64,000 bases of DNA from an uncultured Bacilli bacterium (GCA_934154785.1 CAKPGL010000001.1:62001-126000); one strand, 5' to 3'. Shown: positions 26,078 through 34,954, numbered from the stretch's first letter. Numbers and translations are program-made. Notes: generated by a model from the letters alone, not told the origin.

Positions 26078-28003
26078 CTAAATATCCAAATTTTCTACAT
26101 ATTGAGCATTTTCTTCAATAAACTTACGTCTTGATTCTACTTCTTCACCCATTAAAGTTTCAAAAACTTGGTCTGCTAAAATAGCATCTTCAATAGTAAT
26201 CTTTCTTAAAGTTCTATGTTCAATATTCATTGTTGTATCACAAAGTTCCTCTTTATCCATTTCTCCTAAACCTTTGTTACGATTAACAGTATATTTCGTA
26301 GTTGGAGGAAGAGAAGCAATATAAGCATCTTTTTCTTCATCAGTCAAGACAAATTTAAAATTCTTACCATGAGTTATTTTATAAAGTGGAGGTTGCGCTA
26401 CATATACGTGACCTTGTTCAATAATTGGTCTAAAAAATCTATAAAATAAAGTAAGTAATAACGTTCTAATATGAGAACCATCAACATCGGCATCGGTCAT
26501 AATAATAATCTTATGATATCTTAATTTATTAATATCAAATTCATCACCTATTCCAGTACCAAATGCTGTAATCATGCTACGGATTTCTTCATTTCCAAGA
26601 ATTCTATCAAGTCTCGCTTTTTCAACATTTAATATTTTTCCTCGTAAAGGTAATATTGCTTGAGTTTTAGCATCTCTTCCTTGCTTTGCTTGTCCACCCG
26701 CTGAATCTCCCTCGACTATAAATATCTCAGATATTTCAGGATTTTTACAAGAACAGTCAGCTAATTTTCCCCATTGATTTGTAAGCTCTAGCCCACCTTT
26801 TCGACGAGTTAATTCTCTAGCCCTTTTCGCAGCAACTCTAGCTCTAGAAGCCGTTAAAGCTTTCTCAACAATTACTTTAGCATCATCAGGATTTTCTAGT
26901 AAGAAACGTTCAAATCCTTCTGAAAATACATTATCAGCAAGTTTACGTACTTCTGAATTACCAAGTCTTCCTTTAGTTTGCCCTTCGAATTGTGGATTAG
27001 GATGTTTACAAGAAATAATCATTGTTAATCCTTCTTTAACATCATCACCAGTTAAAGAATCGTCTTTCTCCTTTAACATACCTGTTTTTCTAGCATAACT
27101 ATTAATTACTCTGGTTAAAGCTCGTCTAACACCCTCTTCATGAGTACCACCATCATGAGTGTTAATGTTATTAACAAATGAATATATATTATCATTATAA
27201 CTAGTGTTATACTGCATTGCTACTTCAAAGAAAACATTATCTTCAGTTCCTTGTAAATGAATAATATCATTGTGAATAACTTCTTTATTTTTGTTTAAAA
27301 ACTTAACATACTCAGAAATACCACCTTCATACATAAATGAATCTCCAGTTGTATCAACATTATCTCTATCATCACGTAATGTAATTCTTAAACCTTTATT
27401 TAAAAATGCTAATTCACGAATTCTTACTTTTAATGTTTCATAATCGTAAATAGTAGTATCAAAAATACTAGGGTCTGGTTTAAATGTAACTGTAGTACCT
27501 GTACGATTTTCTTCACATTCACCTATTACAGTAAGTGGGGATACTATATGTCCTCCATTTTCAAATCTTACAGAATAAATTTTACTATTTTTGTAAACTG
27601 TTACCTCTACCCAACTAGATAAAGCATTTACTACACTGGCACCGACACCATGTAATCCACCAGAAACTTTGTAGCCTCCGCCACCAAATTTACCACCAGC
27701 ATGTAAAACAGTGTAAACAGTTTCTACTGTAGATATTTTAGTTTTAGGATGAATATCAACTGGTATACCACGGCCATCATCTTTTACAGTAATTGAATTA
27801 TCTTTATTTACAATTACCTCAATATTATTACAATATCCTGCTAAAGCTTCATCTATAGAGTTATCAACTATTTCCCATACTAAATGGTGCAAACCTTTAA
27901 CATCTGTTGTACCAATATACATACCAGGTCTTTTACGTACTGCTTCCAAGCCTTCCAATACTTGTATATCGGAAGCATCATAATGTGTATTATTTTGTTC
28001 CAT
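26078..28003 (-). CDS. gyrB: DNA gyrase subunit B
   Basis: ATPase subunit of gyrase. The GHKL ATP fold shows EIVDNSIDEALAG and the lid GGLHGVGASVVNAL. The Toprim region shows IVEGDSAGG and the metal-binding DADVDGSH. It has 641 residues, the normal length for Bacillota. The ATG lies inside the last codons of recF (14-base overlap) behind GAGGTGAAAGAGC, so the two are translationally coupled. Confidence 0.98.
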   Translation of the reverse strand: MEQNNTHYDASDIQVLEGLEAVRKRPGMYIGTTDVKGLHHLVWEIVDNSIDEALAGYCNNIEVIVNKDNSITVKDDGRGIPVDIHPKTKISTVETVYTVLHAGGKFGGGGYKVSGGLHGVGASVVNALSSWVEVTVYKNSKIYSVRFENGGHIVSPLTVIGECEENRTGTTVTFKPDPSIFDTTIYDYETLKVRIRELAFLNKGLRITLRDDRDNVDTTGDSFMYEGGISEYVKFLNKNKEVIHNDIIHLQGTEDNVFFEVAMQYNTSYNDNIYSFVNNINTHDGGTHEEGVRRALTRVINSYARKTGMLKEKDDSLTGDDVKEGLTMIISCKHPNPQFEGQTKGRLGNSEVRKLADNVFSEGFERFLLENPDDAKVIVEKALTASRARVAAKRARELTRRKGGLELTNQWGKLADCSCKNPEISEIFIVEGDSAGGQAKQGRDAKTQAILPLRGKILNVEKARLDRILGNEEIRSMITAFGTGIGDEFDINKLRYHKIIIMTDADVDGSHIRTLLLTLFYRFFRPIIEQGHVYVAQPPLYKITHGKNFKFVLTDEEKDAYIASLPPTTKYTVNRNKGLGEMDKEELCDTTMNIEHRTLRKITIEDAILADQVFETLMGEEVESRRKFIEENAQYVENLDI

Positions 28004-29108
28004 GCTCTTTCACCTCTTCTAAATTTCCATTGCATATTTTCATTATGTGAGCGTTTTTTAAAATTTTTTTATCAATATTAGTTAATTCAGTTGTTGTTAT
28101 AATTACCTGCGCTGTCTTATTAATAAATTTAAGCAAACTATTCTTTTTTTTATCATCTAGTTCACTAAACACATCATCTAATAAAATTATAGGAGTACTA
28201 CCTTTAATATCTTGAAATACTGATATTTCTGCCAATTTTAGAGTAATAACAGATAACCTCTGTTGCCCTTGGGAACCATATAATTTTAAATTATTATTTT
28301 CTAAATAATATTCAAAATCATCACGATGTGGTCCAATCAAAGTTTTACCAACAGCTTTTTCTTCATCTAGTTTACTTTCATACAAATCCATTAAATTTTG
28401 TTTTATAGTATTAGAGTTATAATCAATATCAATATTTGGAACATATTTAATACTAAAATCAGAGAAATTAGTAATACTATTAAATATACTAGGAACTAAT
28501 TTATTAAGTTTATCAATATAATTTTTTCGATACTTATAAATACTAATTGATCTTTCTATTAAGTAACTAGTTAATATTTTAAAATAAGAATCATCAAAAT
28601 TATAATTTGAATTACTTAAATAATCATTGCGCATCTTTAATAAACGATTATATTCATCTAATAATTTAGAATAAGATATAGACATTTGAGAAATCTGTGT
28701 ATTTAAGTATTTTCTTCTTACCTCTGGATTTCCTTTAATTAAATCTAAATCATCAGGACCAAAATATATAATATTCATATAAGAATTATAATCTTTCACT
28801 TTTGAAATTAGTTGTTCATTGATTTTTAATACCTTTTTCTCATTATCAAAACCAATAAACATATTAATAGTTTCATTATTAATATTTAGTATTCCTTTTA
28901 CATTAGCAGTATTATTTTCACTACGAATTAAACTACTATTATCAGATGTTCGCTGTGATTTAGATAGTCCTAAAAAATAAATTGCTTCTAATAGATTTGT
29001 TTTTCCTTGTGCATTATCGCCATAAAAAATATTTATATAAGGAGATAATTTCAATGTAATTTTTTTATAATTACGAAAATTACTTAACTCTAGCTGCTCT
29101 AAATACAT
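27990..29108 (-). CDS. recF: DNA replication and repair protein RecF
   Basis: SMC-like ATPase that helps load RecA at single-strand gaps. Walker A GDNAQGKTN, the ABC-type signature YGSQGQQRLS and Walker B IILLDDVFSELD are visible in 372 residues. It starts with ATG behind AAGAGGGTGTTAT. Between recF and dnaN, where Bacillus has the S4-domain gene yaaA, this genome has a comK homologue. Confidence 0.97.
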   Translation of the reverse strand: MYLEQLELSNFRNYKKITLKLSPYINIFYGDNAQGKTNLLEAIYFLGLSKSQRTSDNSSLIRSENNTANVKGILNINNETINMFIGFDNEKKVLKINEQLISKVKDYNSYMNIIYFGPDDLDLIKGNPEVRRKYLNTQISQMSISYSKLLDEYNRLLKMRNDYLSNSNYNFDDSYFKILTSYLIERSISIYKYRKNYIDKLNKLVPSIFNSITNFSDFSIKYVPNIDIDYNSNTIKQNLMDLYESKLDEEKAVGKTLIGPHRDDFEYYLENNNLKLYGSQGQQRLSVITLKLAEISVFQDIKGSTPIILLDDVFSELDDKKKNSLLKFINKTAQVIITTTELTNIDKKILKNAHIMKICNGNLEEVKEHGTK

Positions 29109-29185
29109 ATAACACCCTCTTTTTTAATTTTTTACGGCTTATTTTACAAAAAACTAAATAAATGTACTCCTCTATATACAATATA

Positions 29186-29191
29186 ATTATA
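29186..29191 (-). promoter_or_regulatory. Candidate -10 box for recF-gyrB-gyrA
   Basis: TATAAT on the minus strand in the 133-base gap after the comK terminator, about 80 bases before recF. No good -35 box was found 17 bases upstream, so this is tentative. Confidence 0.4.
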
Positions 29192-29215
29192 CCATAAAAT
29201 AGGCTTAAAAAAGCA

Positions 29216-29236
29216 AAAAACTAGGTATTTTACCTA
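29216..29236 (-). terminator. Terminator after comK
   Basis: TAGGTA-AAA-TACCTA hairpin on the minus strand, then GTTTTTTG; also T-rich on the plus strand. It lies six bases after the comK stop. Confidence 0.65.
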
Positions 29237-29241
29237 TTTTT

Positions 29242-29694
29242 TTAACTATTTTTTCGTTTACGCAAGACATTTTCTAAGCGGGATGCTCTTAAAACTTGAT
29301 TTTCTAAAGAAAATATAGAAATATCGGTATTTAAAACTGTACCATTTTTAAATTTTACCAAAGAATATTTATCAGCTTTTTCATAATCGACTAGATTATT
29401 AAGTGATATCCAACAACACTCATTAAGACGTGGTGATGATGTTGGAAAAAAGATTATATCTCGGCTTTCTTCAATTACTATTGGTAATTTATAAGTACCA
29501 CCAATTAAATTCTTCGTTCCCTCATTTCTTCCTGCTAGTGTACTTCCAAAATACATACAACTATTTTCAATAATATTAGTTGATGATTTAGTAACAAAAT
29601 ATTCCGCTTCTTCTTCCATTACCTTCGAATTATTTTCATCTATGGGAATAATTGCTAAAGTACTACTGTTAATTTCATACTCATCTAATAACAT
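29242..29694 (-). CDS. comK: ComK-family competence transcription factor
   Basis: Homologue of ComK, the master activator of DNA-uptake genes in Bacillus. The 150 residues show the family pattern across almost the whole length: STLALIPIDENNSKVMEEE, then SCMYFGSTLAGRNEGTKNLIGG, PIVIEESRDIIFFPTSSP, and CCWISLNNL. It is shorter than Bacillus ComK (about 190 residues), mainly at the C-terminus. The frame opens three codons earlier at a GTG; the ATG at 29692-29694 behind TAGGAGGTGAAAATT is the better start. It forms its own unit between the dnaN terminator and its own terminator. An inverted repeat lies just upstream. Confidence 0.88.
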   Translation of the reverse strand: MLLDEYEINSSTLAIIPIDENNSKVMEEEAEYFVTKSSTNIIENSCMYFGSTLAGRNEGTKNLIGGTYKLPIVIEESRDIIFFPTSSPRLNECCWISLNNLVDYEKADKYSLVKFKNGTVLNTDISIFSLENQVLRASRLENVLRKRKNS

Positions 29695-29714
29695 AATTTT
29701 CACCTCCTATATAT

Positions 29715-29739
29715 AAATTTCCACAAAAATCGGAAATTT
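29715..29739. repeat. Inverted repeat before comK
   Basis: AAATTTCC and GGAAATTT arms, 8 bp each and perfect, around a 9-base spacer. It ends about 10 bases upstream of the comK ribosome site. The position suggests an operator or a leader hairpin. Confidence 0.45.
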
Positions 29740-29793
29740 CCTTTCTTATACGCTAATTTTTTGTCTAAATTTGTCATTTTTTGTCGGAAAAGA

Positions 29794-29821
29794 TAAAAAA
29801 AAGAAAGAATTTAATCTTTCT
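29794..29821 (-). terminator. Terminator after dnaN
   Basis: Minus-strand hairpin AGAAAGA / TCTTTCT (7 bp, 6-base loop) followed by eight T. It begins at the dnaN stop. Confidence 0.8.
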
Positions 29822-30941
29822 AATAAGTTCTAATAGGTAAAATCAATTGGATTAAATCATCACTATCTGGATTTTTAATAATAATTGGTTTTACTTCACC
29901 ATTAAATTGTAAATTGATAAAATCACAATCTAATGATTTTAAAGCATCCATCATATATTTAGAACTGAACGCTATTTTAATATCAAAATTATTACTTTCT
30001 AAAATTTCGACTTTTTCTTCAACATTTCCTATTTCAGGAATATTAGAAGATAACAAGATGTTATTATCTTTAATTTGCAATTTAATAGTATTTTTATCAG
30101 ATTCACTAGTTAATAAAGATGCTCTATCGATTGCATCATATAATTCATTTAATTTTACTTTAATAATTGTACTAAAAGATTCTGGAATTAATTTTGATGT
30201 ATCTGGGTACGTACCATTAATAAGTTTAGACATAACTATAATACTATCAAATTTAAATATAACTTTATTACTAAAAATATGAATTTCAACTTTTCCTTCA
30301 TCTTCATTAATTAATCTAATAATTTCATTTAAATTTCTTGTTGGAATTATAATATTAATTAATTCTTCAATATTAGCGTCTATTTTAATTTTTTTATTAG
30401 CCAATCTATAAGAGTCAGTTGCGGTACAATTTAAAATATCATTCTCTATTTTAAAGTTAATTCCTGTTAATACTGGTCTTGACTCCTGTGTAGAAGTAGC
30501 AAATATAGTTTGATTAATAATATTTTTTAATACTTTTTTGTCTAAAGTAATAGGATACTTAGATTCTTCAAGTTCCAAATCTGGGAAATCTCCTACAGAG
30601 TTACAGTTTAAATTAAATGAAGAATTTTTAGTATATATATATATTTTAGAATCCATAACTTCTTCAATATTAATTATATCATTAGGTAATTTCTTTACTA
30701 TATCATATATGTATCTACCAGATACTACTATATTTCCTAATTCTTCTATTTCTTCAATATCTTTTTTATCTATAAATGTTTTTATAGATATATCATTATC
30801 AGTACTTAATAAGTATAAGCCTTCACTAGTTAATTCAAATTTTATACAATTTAATATAGGAATTAAATTTTTATTTGATATTCCTTTAATTGCGTAATTT
30901 AAATGTTCCATTAATATGTTTTGTTTAATTTTAATTTTCAT
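29820..30941 (-). CDS. dnaN: DNA polymerase III beta subunit (sliding clamp)
   Basis: Processivity clamp. Three repeated domains fill 373 residues, and the C-terminus IQLILPIRTY is the typical clamp end (normally LILPVRTY). Also visible are RPVLTGINFKIE and the inter-domain segment TSESDKNTIKLQ. It starts with ATG behind AGGAGGGTTTT. The region just upstream is part of the origin. Confidence 0.97.
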   Translation of the reverse strand: MKIKIKQNILMEHLNYAIKGISNKNLIPILNCIKFELTSEGLYLLSTDNDISIKTFIDKKDIEEIEELGNIVVSGRYIYDIVKKLPNDIINIEEVMDSKIYIYTKNSSFNLNCNSVGDFPDLELEESKYPITLDKKVLKNIINQTIFATSTQESRPVLTGINFKIENDILNCTATDSYRLANKKIKIDANIEELINIIIPTRNLNEIIRLINEDEGKVEIHIFSNKVIFKFDSIIVMSKLINGTYPDTSKLIPESFSTIIKVKLNELYDAIDRASLLTSESDKNTIKLQIKDNNILLSSNIPEIGNVEEKVEILESNNFDIKIAFSSKYMMDALKSLDCDFINLQFNGEVKPIIIKNPDSDDLIQLILPIRTY

Positions 30942-31089
30942 AAAACCCTCCTATTTATATTATTATTTATTATTATATTATTATTATTGGTGTGGAAAAG
31001 GTGGAAAACTTTAGTTTACCCTTATTTTACAACAAAAAAAGTTGTGGAAACCTGTGGAAAACTTTGTGGAAAATAATGAGTTTTCCACA
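30942..31089. other. oriC downstream part: DnaA-box cluster and AT-rich trinucleotide tract
   Basis: The gap between dnaA and dnaN holds TGTGGAAAA-type DnaA boxes at 30991-30999, 31043-31051 (last base C), 31053-31061 and 31065-31073, and an inverted TTTTCCACA at 31081-31089. A tract of ATT/TTA/TAT trinucleotides at about 30958-30989 abuts the first box. This resembles the incC/unwinding-element arrangement of Bacillus, where melting starts downstream of dnaA. The boxes vary from the strict TTATCCACA by T at position 3. Confidence 0.85.
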
Positions 31090-32442
31090 TTACTTGATTT
31101 TTCCAACTATTTTTTGTATCTCTTTTTCAAGATTTTCGTTACTTTTTATTTCCCGTTTAATTTTATCCACAGAATGCATAACTGTAGTATGGTCTTTTCC
31201 ACCAAATTCTAATCCTATTTTTGGTAGAGACTCTTCGAGATAAACTCTACATATATACATTCCTACTTGTCTTGGAATTGCTATACTTGCTGCTCTTTTT
31301 TTACTTTTTAAATCTTCAACAGTGATATTATAATTACTAGCAATAATTTGTTGAACCTGTTCTATTTTATTTTTAGATATAATACTTTTTACAAAATAGT
31401 CTTTTAATGCTTCAATAGCCAAATCTAGTGTAATATCAGAGCCATTCATTATAGTTGCGTACGCAAATATTCTAGTTATTGCTCCTTCTAGCTTTCTAAT
31501 ATCAGAAGTACAGTTACTAGCAATGTACTCTTTTACATCAGTTGGGAAATTATTAGCAATATCGTTTGCTTCAATCTTTTTATCTATAATATCCATTCTA
31601 AGTTGAAAGTCTGGCGGTAATATATCAATTGTTAGTCCCCAGTTAAATCTTGTTCTTAAACGTTCCTCTAGTTTTTTTAAATCATCAGGAGAACGGTCAG
31701 AAGAAATAATTATTTGTTTATTGTTGCAATGTAATTCATTAAAAGTATTAAAAAATTCTTGTTGCGTTTTACTTGCAATTTCAAGATATTGAATATCATC
31801 AATCATTAGTACATCGATGTCACGATATTTTTTCTTAAATTCGTTTATAGCGTCTAAGTTATTTTCTTCTTTATTTTGACGATATATATTTAAGAAATCA
31901 TCAACAAATTTTTCACTTGTAACGTATAAAACTCTTTTTTTACTGTTTTTAACAATATAATTTCCAATTGCATGCATCAGGTGCGTTTTTCCTAAACCAC
32001 TACTTCCATAAATAAACAGTGGATTATACATAAAGCCAGGTTGTTCCGCAACTGCAAGAGCTGTAGCTTTAGCAAATTTATTACTATTTCCCACGATAAA
32101 ATTTTCAAATGTATATCTAGGGTCTAGGTTGGATTCAAAGTTACTTAGTGATGGAACTCCAACACTTTCAGCATCTATTTTAATATTTTTGTCTATTTCT
32201 TCTTCTAATAAGTATTCAAATTTAAAGTTAGTACCAGTAATGTCAGTAAATATTTCTTCAACAATGTCATTATAATTTTCTTTTAAATGTTTTTTATGAA
32301 CTGGCATTGGTACAATAACTTTAGCTATTCCGTTTTCTAAACTTTCTAATCGCGTTTCTGAAAACCAAGTTTCGTATAAAATGGGGTCGAGTTCATTTTT
32401 AATTTTTTCTAAGAACATATTCCAGATTGTGCTAATATCCAT
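31090..32442 (-). CDS. dnaA: Chromosomal replication initiator DnaA
   Basis: Binds DnaA boxes and melts the origin. It has 450 residues: the N-terminal DnaB/SirA-type interaction domain, a linker, AAA+ with Walker A GSSGLGKTH and Walker B LMIDDIQYL, and the C-terminal helix-turn-helix with the DnaA signature around GKDHTTVMHSVDKI. It starts with ATG behind TGGAGGTGAATT. The box TTTTCCACA at 32484-32492 lies inside its promoter, which fits autoregulation. Confidence 0.98.
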   Translation of the reverse strand: MDISTIWNMFLEKIKNELDPILYETWFSETRLESLENGIAKVIVPMPVHKKHLKENYNDIVEEIFTDITGTNFKFEYLLEEEIDKNIKIDAESVGVPSLSNFESNLDPRYTFENFIVGNSNKFAKATALAVAEQPGFMYNPLFIYGSSGLGKTHLMHAIGNYIVKNSKKRVLYVTSEKFVDDFLNIYRQNKEENNLDAINEFKKKYRDIDVLMIDDIQYLEIASKTQQEFFNTFNELHCNNKQIIISSDRSPDDLKKLEERLRTRFNWGLTIDILPPDFQLRMDIIDKKIEANDIANNFPTDVKEYIASNCTSDIRKLEGAITRIFAYATIMNGSDITLDLAIEALKDYFVKSIISKNKIEQVQQIIASNYNITVEDLKSKKRAASIAIPRQVGMYICRVYLEESLPKIGLEFGGKDHTTVMHSVDKIKREIKSNENLEKEIQKIVGKIK

Positions 32443-32472
32443 AATTCACCTCCATTTTAACTAGACACCAAT

Positions 32473-32501
32473 ATTCTACAATATTTTCCACAAAAAACCA
32501 A
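32473..32501 (-). promoter_or_regulatory. Promoter of dnaA
   Basis: On the minus strand TTGGTT (32496-32501) and TAGAAT (32473-32478) are 17 bases apart. A DnaA box lies in the spacer, so DnaA could repress its own gene. The -35 box is weak. Confidence 0.55.
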
Positions 32502-32770
32502 GGATAAAGCATAAAAAAAATAAAAAAATAAGAAATCCACATAATTATCCACAGCGAATTTATTTATATATAAGGTCAAACTTTATTTTCCACACCACCT
32601 GTGGAAACTTTTTCCACCTTTTCCACACTATGTGTATAAGTTTTCCACACCCATGTGGAAAACTATTGTTAGATATTGAAAATACTGAAAGTATATCTGT
32701 GGAAAACTATGTGGAAAATAATTTCCCACATGTGAATTACTGTGGATTAAAAAAATATTGTGGAAAATAT

Positions 32771-32799
32771 TTGACAAAATCACATTTTATATATATAAT
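32771..32799 (+). promoter_or_regulatory. Consensus promoter of rpmH-rnpA-yidC-jag
   Basis: TTGACA (32771-32776) and TATAAT (32794-32799), both perfect, with a 17-base spacer. A DnaA box ends four bases before the -35 box. Confidence 0.9.
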
Positions 32800-32840
32800 T
32801 GATAAAGCAATGAGAAATTTTCGGCCGGGAGGTGTTAATA

Positions 32841-32963
32841 ATGAAAAGAACTTATCAACCAAATAATCGTAAAAAAAGTAAAAAACTAGGTTTTTTAACT
32901 CGTGTTAAAACTAAAATGGTTAATTCAAGAAGAAGAAAAGGGCGTAAAGTTTTAGCTCATTAA
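32841..32963 (+). CDS. rpmH: 50S ribosomal protein L34
   Basis: Read directly from the sequence: ATG at 32841 behind GGGAGGTGTTAATA, TAA at 32961-32963. The 40 residues begin MKRTYQPNNRKKSKKLGF and end RRRKGRKVLAH, clearly L34. The usual length is 44-46. Compared with the Bacillus protein about four residues are missing in the middle, just before the arginine cluster. It is the first gene of the rpmH-rnpA-yidC-jag cluster. Confidence 0.95.
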   Translation: MKRTYQPNNRKKSKKLGFLTRVKTKMVNSRRRKGRKVLAH

Positions 32964-33015
32964 TTCTGTGCCACTGGTTACTAATCAGTGGCTTTTAATT
33001 ATCGAGGTGATTAAT

Positions 33016-33351
33016 TTGAAAAAGAGTAACGTTTTAAAAAAAAGTACTGATTTTGATAGAATAATCCACAATAATAAATCTTTTTGTTACAGAAACTATA
33101 TTATTTATGTAGAGAGAAACACTAATGAAAACTATCATTTTGGGTTATCTGTAGGAAAAAAAGTTGGTAATGCTGTAACTAGAAATCGTGTAAAAAGGCA
33201 ATTACGTTCTATAATAGATGAAAAATGCTACCAAAATAACTTTAATTGTATTATAATAGTTAAGAAAGGAATATTAGAAGAAAGTTTTGACTCTATGAAA
33301 AACAATCTATTTATTGCTTTTGAGAAATTAAACATATTAAAGGAGAATTAG
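33016..33351 (+). CDS. rnpA: Ribonuclease P protein component
   Basis: Protein cofactor of RNase P, which matures tRNA 5' ends. The conserved RNR motif is in NAVTRNRVKRQLRSII. The frame is open from 32968, but the TTG at 33016-33018 follows GAGGTGATTAAT and gives the usual N-terminus (MKKSNVLKKSTDFDRI), 111 residues. It stands between rpmH and yidC, the standard order. Confidence 0.95.
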   Translation: MKKSNVLKKSTDFDRIIHNNKSFCYRNYIIYVERNTNENYHFGLSVGKKVGNAVTRNRVKRQLRSIIDEKCYQNNFNCIIIVKKGILEESFDSMKNNLFIAFEKLNILKEN

Positions 33352-33352
33352 A

Positions 33353-34288
33353 ATGAAGAAAAAGAAAATAACAATCTTATTAACTATAGTAGCCTTGTTT
33401 ACTTTAACTGGCTGTACAAAAACATTAAAGAACTCCGATAAAAAAGTAGTTCAAAATACAGAAACAGGACAAACATTAGTTGAAAATATTTTATGTCAAC
33501 CAGAAGATGAGACAACTATTAAATTGTACCAAGAGAATGGTGTTGAACTTGATAATTTACCAAAGTGTAAAGATTTTAAAATTACATCTGGTGGTTACGA
33601 AGGAATTTGGACAACAATTTTTGTTAAACCATTAGCCTGGGTAATATTAAAAATAGGTGGTTTAGTTAAGAACTACGGTTTAGCAGTAATCTTAATAACA
33701 ATCTTAATTAGACTTGTTATGTTCCCATTAACTCAAAAAAGCGCTATGCAGTCTGAAAATATGAAGGCTGCTCAACCAGAACTTCAAAAACTTGAAAAAA
33801 AATATGCTAATAAAAATGATAATGAAAGTATGATGCAGAAATCTCAAGAAATGATGATGATATACAAGAGGCATAATATTAATTTAATGTCTGGTTGTCT
33901 ATTTTCACTTATTCAAATTCCATTATTCTTTGCATTTTACGAAGCAATGAATAGAATTCCAGCTTTGTTTGAAGAAACTTTTCTTGGATTTCACCTTGGA
34001 ACTAGTCCATTAACAGCGTTTAGCAAAGGAAATTATCTATATATAATATTTGTTGTATTAGTTATAGTTGCTACTTATTTCTCTTTCAAATTAAACAAAA
34101 CTGCTTCAATGAGTAAAGAACAAGAACAACAAATGAAGATGATGACTAATATGTCAGTTATATTCATTTCAATAGCGTCATTTACAATTTCAACTGGAGT
34201 TGAATTATATTGGATATTTAATAGTGCATTTACTATTGCTCAAAATTTACTTGTAAAGAGAGGTAAAAAAAATGCTAACGTTATATAA
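33353..34288 (+). CDS. yidC: Membrane protein insertase YidC (lipoprotein form, SpoIIIJ/OxaA type)
   Basis: Inserts and folds membrane proteins. The N-terminus is a lipoprotein signal with lipobox LTGC (Cys21). The YidC/Oxa1 core begins about residue 90 (GLAVILITILIRLVMFPLT), with the cytoplasmic hairpin (MQSENMKAAQPELQKLEKKY) and five membrane segments in total. It has 311 residues, with a short C-terminal tail (LLVKRGKKNANVI). Its 3' end overlaps jag by 17 bases. Confidence 0.96.
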   Translation: MKKKKITILLTIVALFTLTGCTKTLKNSDKKVVQNTETGQTLVENILCQPEDETTIKLYQENGVELDNLPKCKDFKITSGGYEGIWTTIFVKPLAWVILKIGGLVKNYGLAVILITILIRLVMFPLTQKSAMQSENMKAAQPELQKLEKKYANKNDNESMMQKSQEMMMIYKRHNINLMSGCLFSLIQIPLFFAFYEAMNRIPALFEETFLGFHLGTSPLTAFSKGNYLYIIFVVLVIVATYFSFKLNKTASMSKEQEQQMKMMTNMSVIFISIASFTISTGVELYWIFNSAFTIAQNLLVKRGKKNANVI

Positions 34289-34892
34289 ATATGAAGGAAA
34301 AACTGAAGAAGAAGCAATTAATAATTGTTTAGAAGATTTAAATGTAGCAAAAGAAAATTTATATTTTTCAACTACTGAGGAAGCTGCTAAATTATTTAAA
34401 CCTAAAAAATATATAGTTGAAGCATTAAAAAAAGAAGATGTTATCCATTATGTAAAGGACTATATTAAAGAATTTGCTACTAAATTTGCTATTAATATAA
34501 ATAGTGAAGTTAGAATAGAAGATAATATTATTTCTATCATTCTAGTATCTGATAATAATCCAATTCTAATTGGAAAAGATGGTAGAACATTAGAAGCGTT
34601 ACAGATATTATTAAGACAATCAATTTTAAGTGCTACTAATAGACATTTTAAAGTACATATTGATGCTTCAAATTATAAAGCAAAAAAACAAAAAAACTTA
34701 GAATATGAAATAAAAAAAATTGCAAAAGATGTTTTAAATACAAAAATTGAAGTAAAACTTGACCCAATGAATTCATATGATAGACGATGTGTACATAATG
34801 TAGTAGCGACATTTGAAAATTTACAATCAACAAGTTATGGTGAAGTGCCAGAAAGATATGTTGTAATTAGTTATAAAGAAGATAATGAATAA
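34272..34892 (+). CDS. jag: Jag/KhpB RNA-binding protein
   Basis: 206 residues with an N-terminal Jag domain (LTLYKYEGKTEEEAINNCLEDL), a KH domain (IGKDGRTLEALQ) and a C-terminal R3H domain (SYDRRCVHNVV). The family (KhpB, also called EloR) binds RNA with KhpA and affects cell elongation in streptococci. It starts with ATG behind AGAGAGGTAAAAAA within the yidC end. Confidence 0.93.
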   Translation: MLTLYKYEGKTEEEAINNCLEDLNVAKENLYFSTTEEAAKLFKPKKYIVEALKKEDVIHYVKDYIKEFATKFAININSEVRIEDNIISIILVSDNNPILIGKDGRTLEALQILLRQSILSATNRHFKVHIDASNYKAKKQKNLEYEIKKIAKDVLNTKIEVKLDPMNSYDRRCVHNVVATFENLQSTSYGEVPERYVVISYKEDNE

Positions 34893-34908
34893 TCTTCTTT
34901 TTAATTTG
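34875..34908 (+). terminator. Terminator after jag
   Basis: AAAGAAGAT (34875-34883) pairs with ATCTTCTTT (34892-34900), loop of 8, then TTAATTT. It includes the jag stop codon. Confidence 0.6.
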
Positions 34909-34937
34909 TTGACTCTTTTTATAAAAAATAATAAAAT
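34909..34937 (+). promoter_or_regulatory. Promoter of the HD gene and mnmE
   Basis: TTGACT (34909-34914) and TAAAAT (34932-34937), spacer 17. Confidence 0.7.
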
Positions 34938-34954
34938 TAATTGGGAGACGAAAA

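Larger units (their letters stand above)
32443..32840. other. oriC upstream part: DnaA-box cluster between dnaA and rpmH
   Basis: This 398-base non-coding gap contains one perfect box TTATCCACA (32545-32553) and TTTTCCACA/TGTGGAAAA-type boxes at 32484-32492, 32586-32594, 32619-32627, 32641-32649, 32654-32662, 32698-32706, 32710-32718 and 32759-32767, with weaker ones at 32600-32608 and 32741-32749. Both orientations occur. It also holds the divergent dnaA and rpmH promoters. Flanking strand bias (genes run away on both sides) supports this as the origin. An open frame across 32630-32866 is not a gene. Confidence 0.93.

Noticed and set aside
32630..32866. 78-codon open frame across the origin
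   Set aside because: It runs through DnaA boxes and the rpmH promoter, has no ribosome site, and its product has no domain-like pattern. The real gene here is rpmH in another frame.
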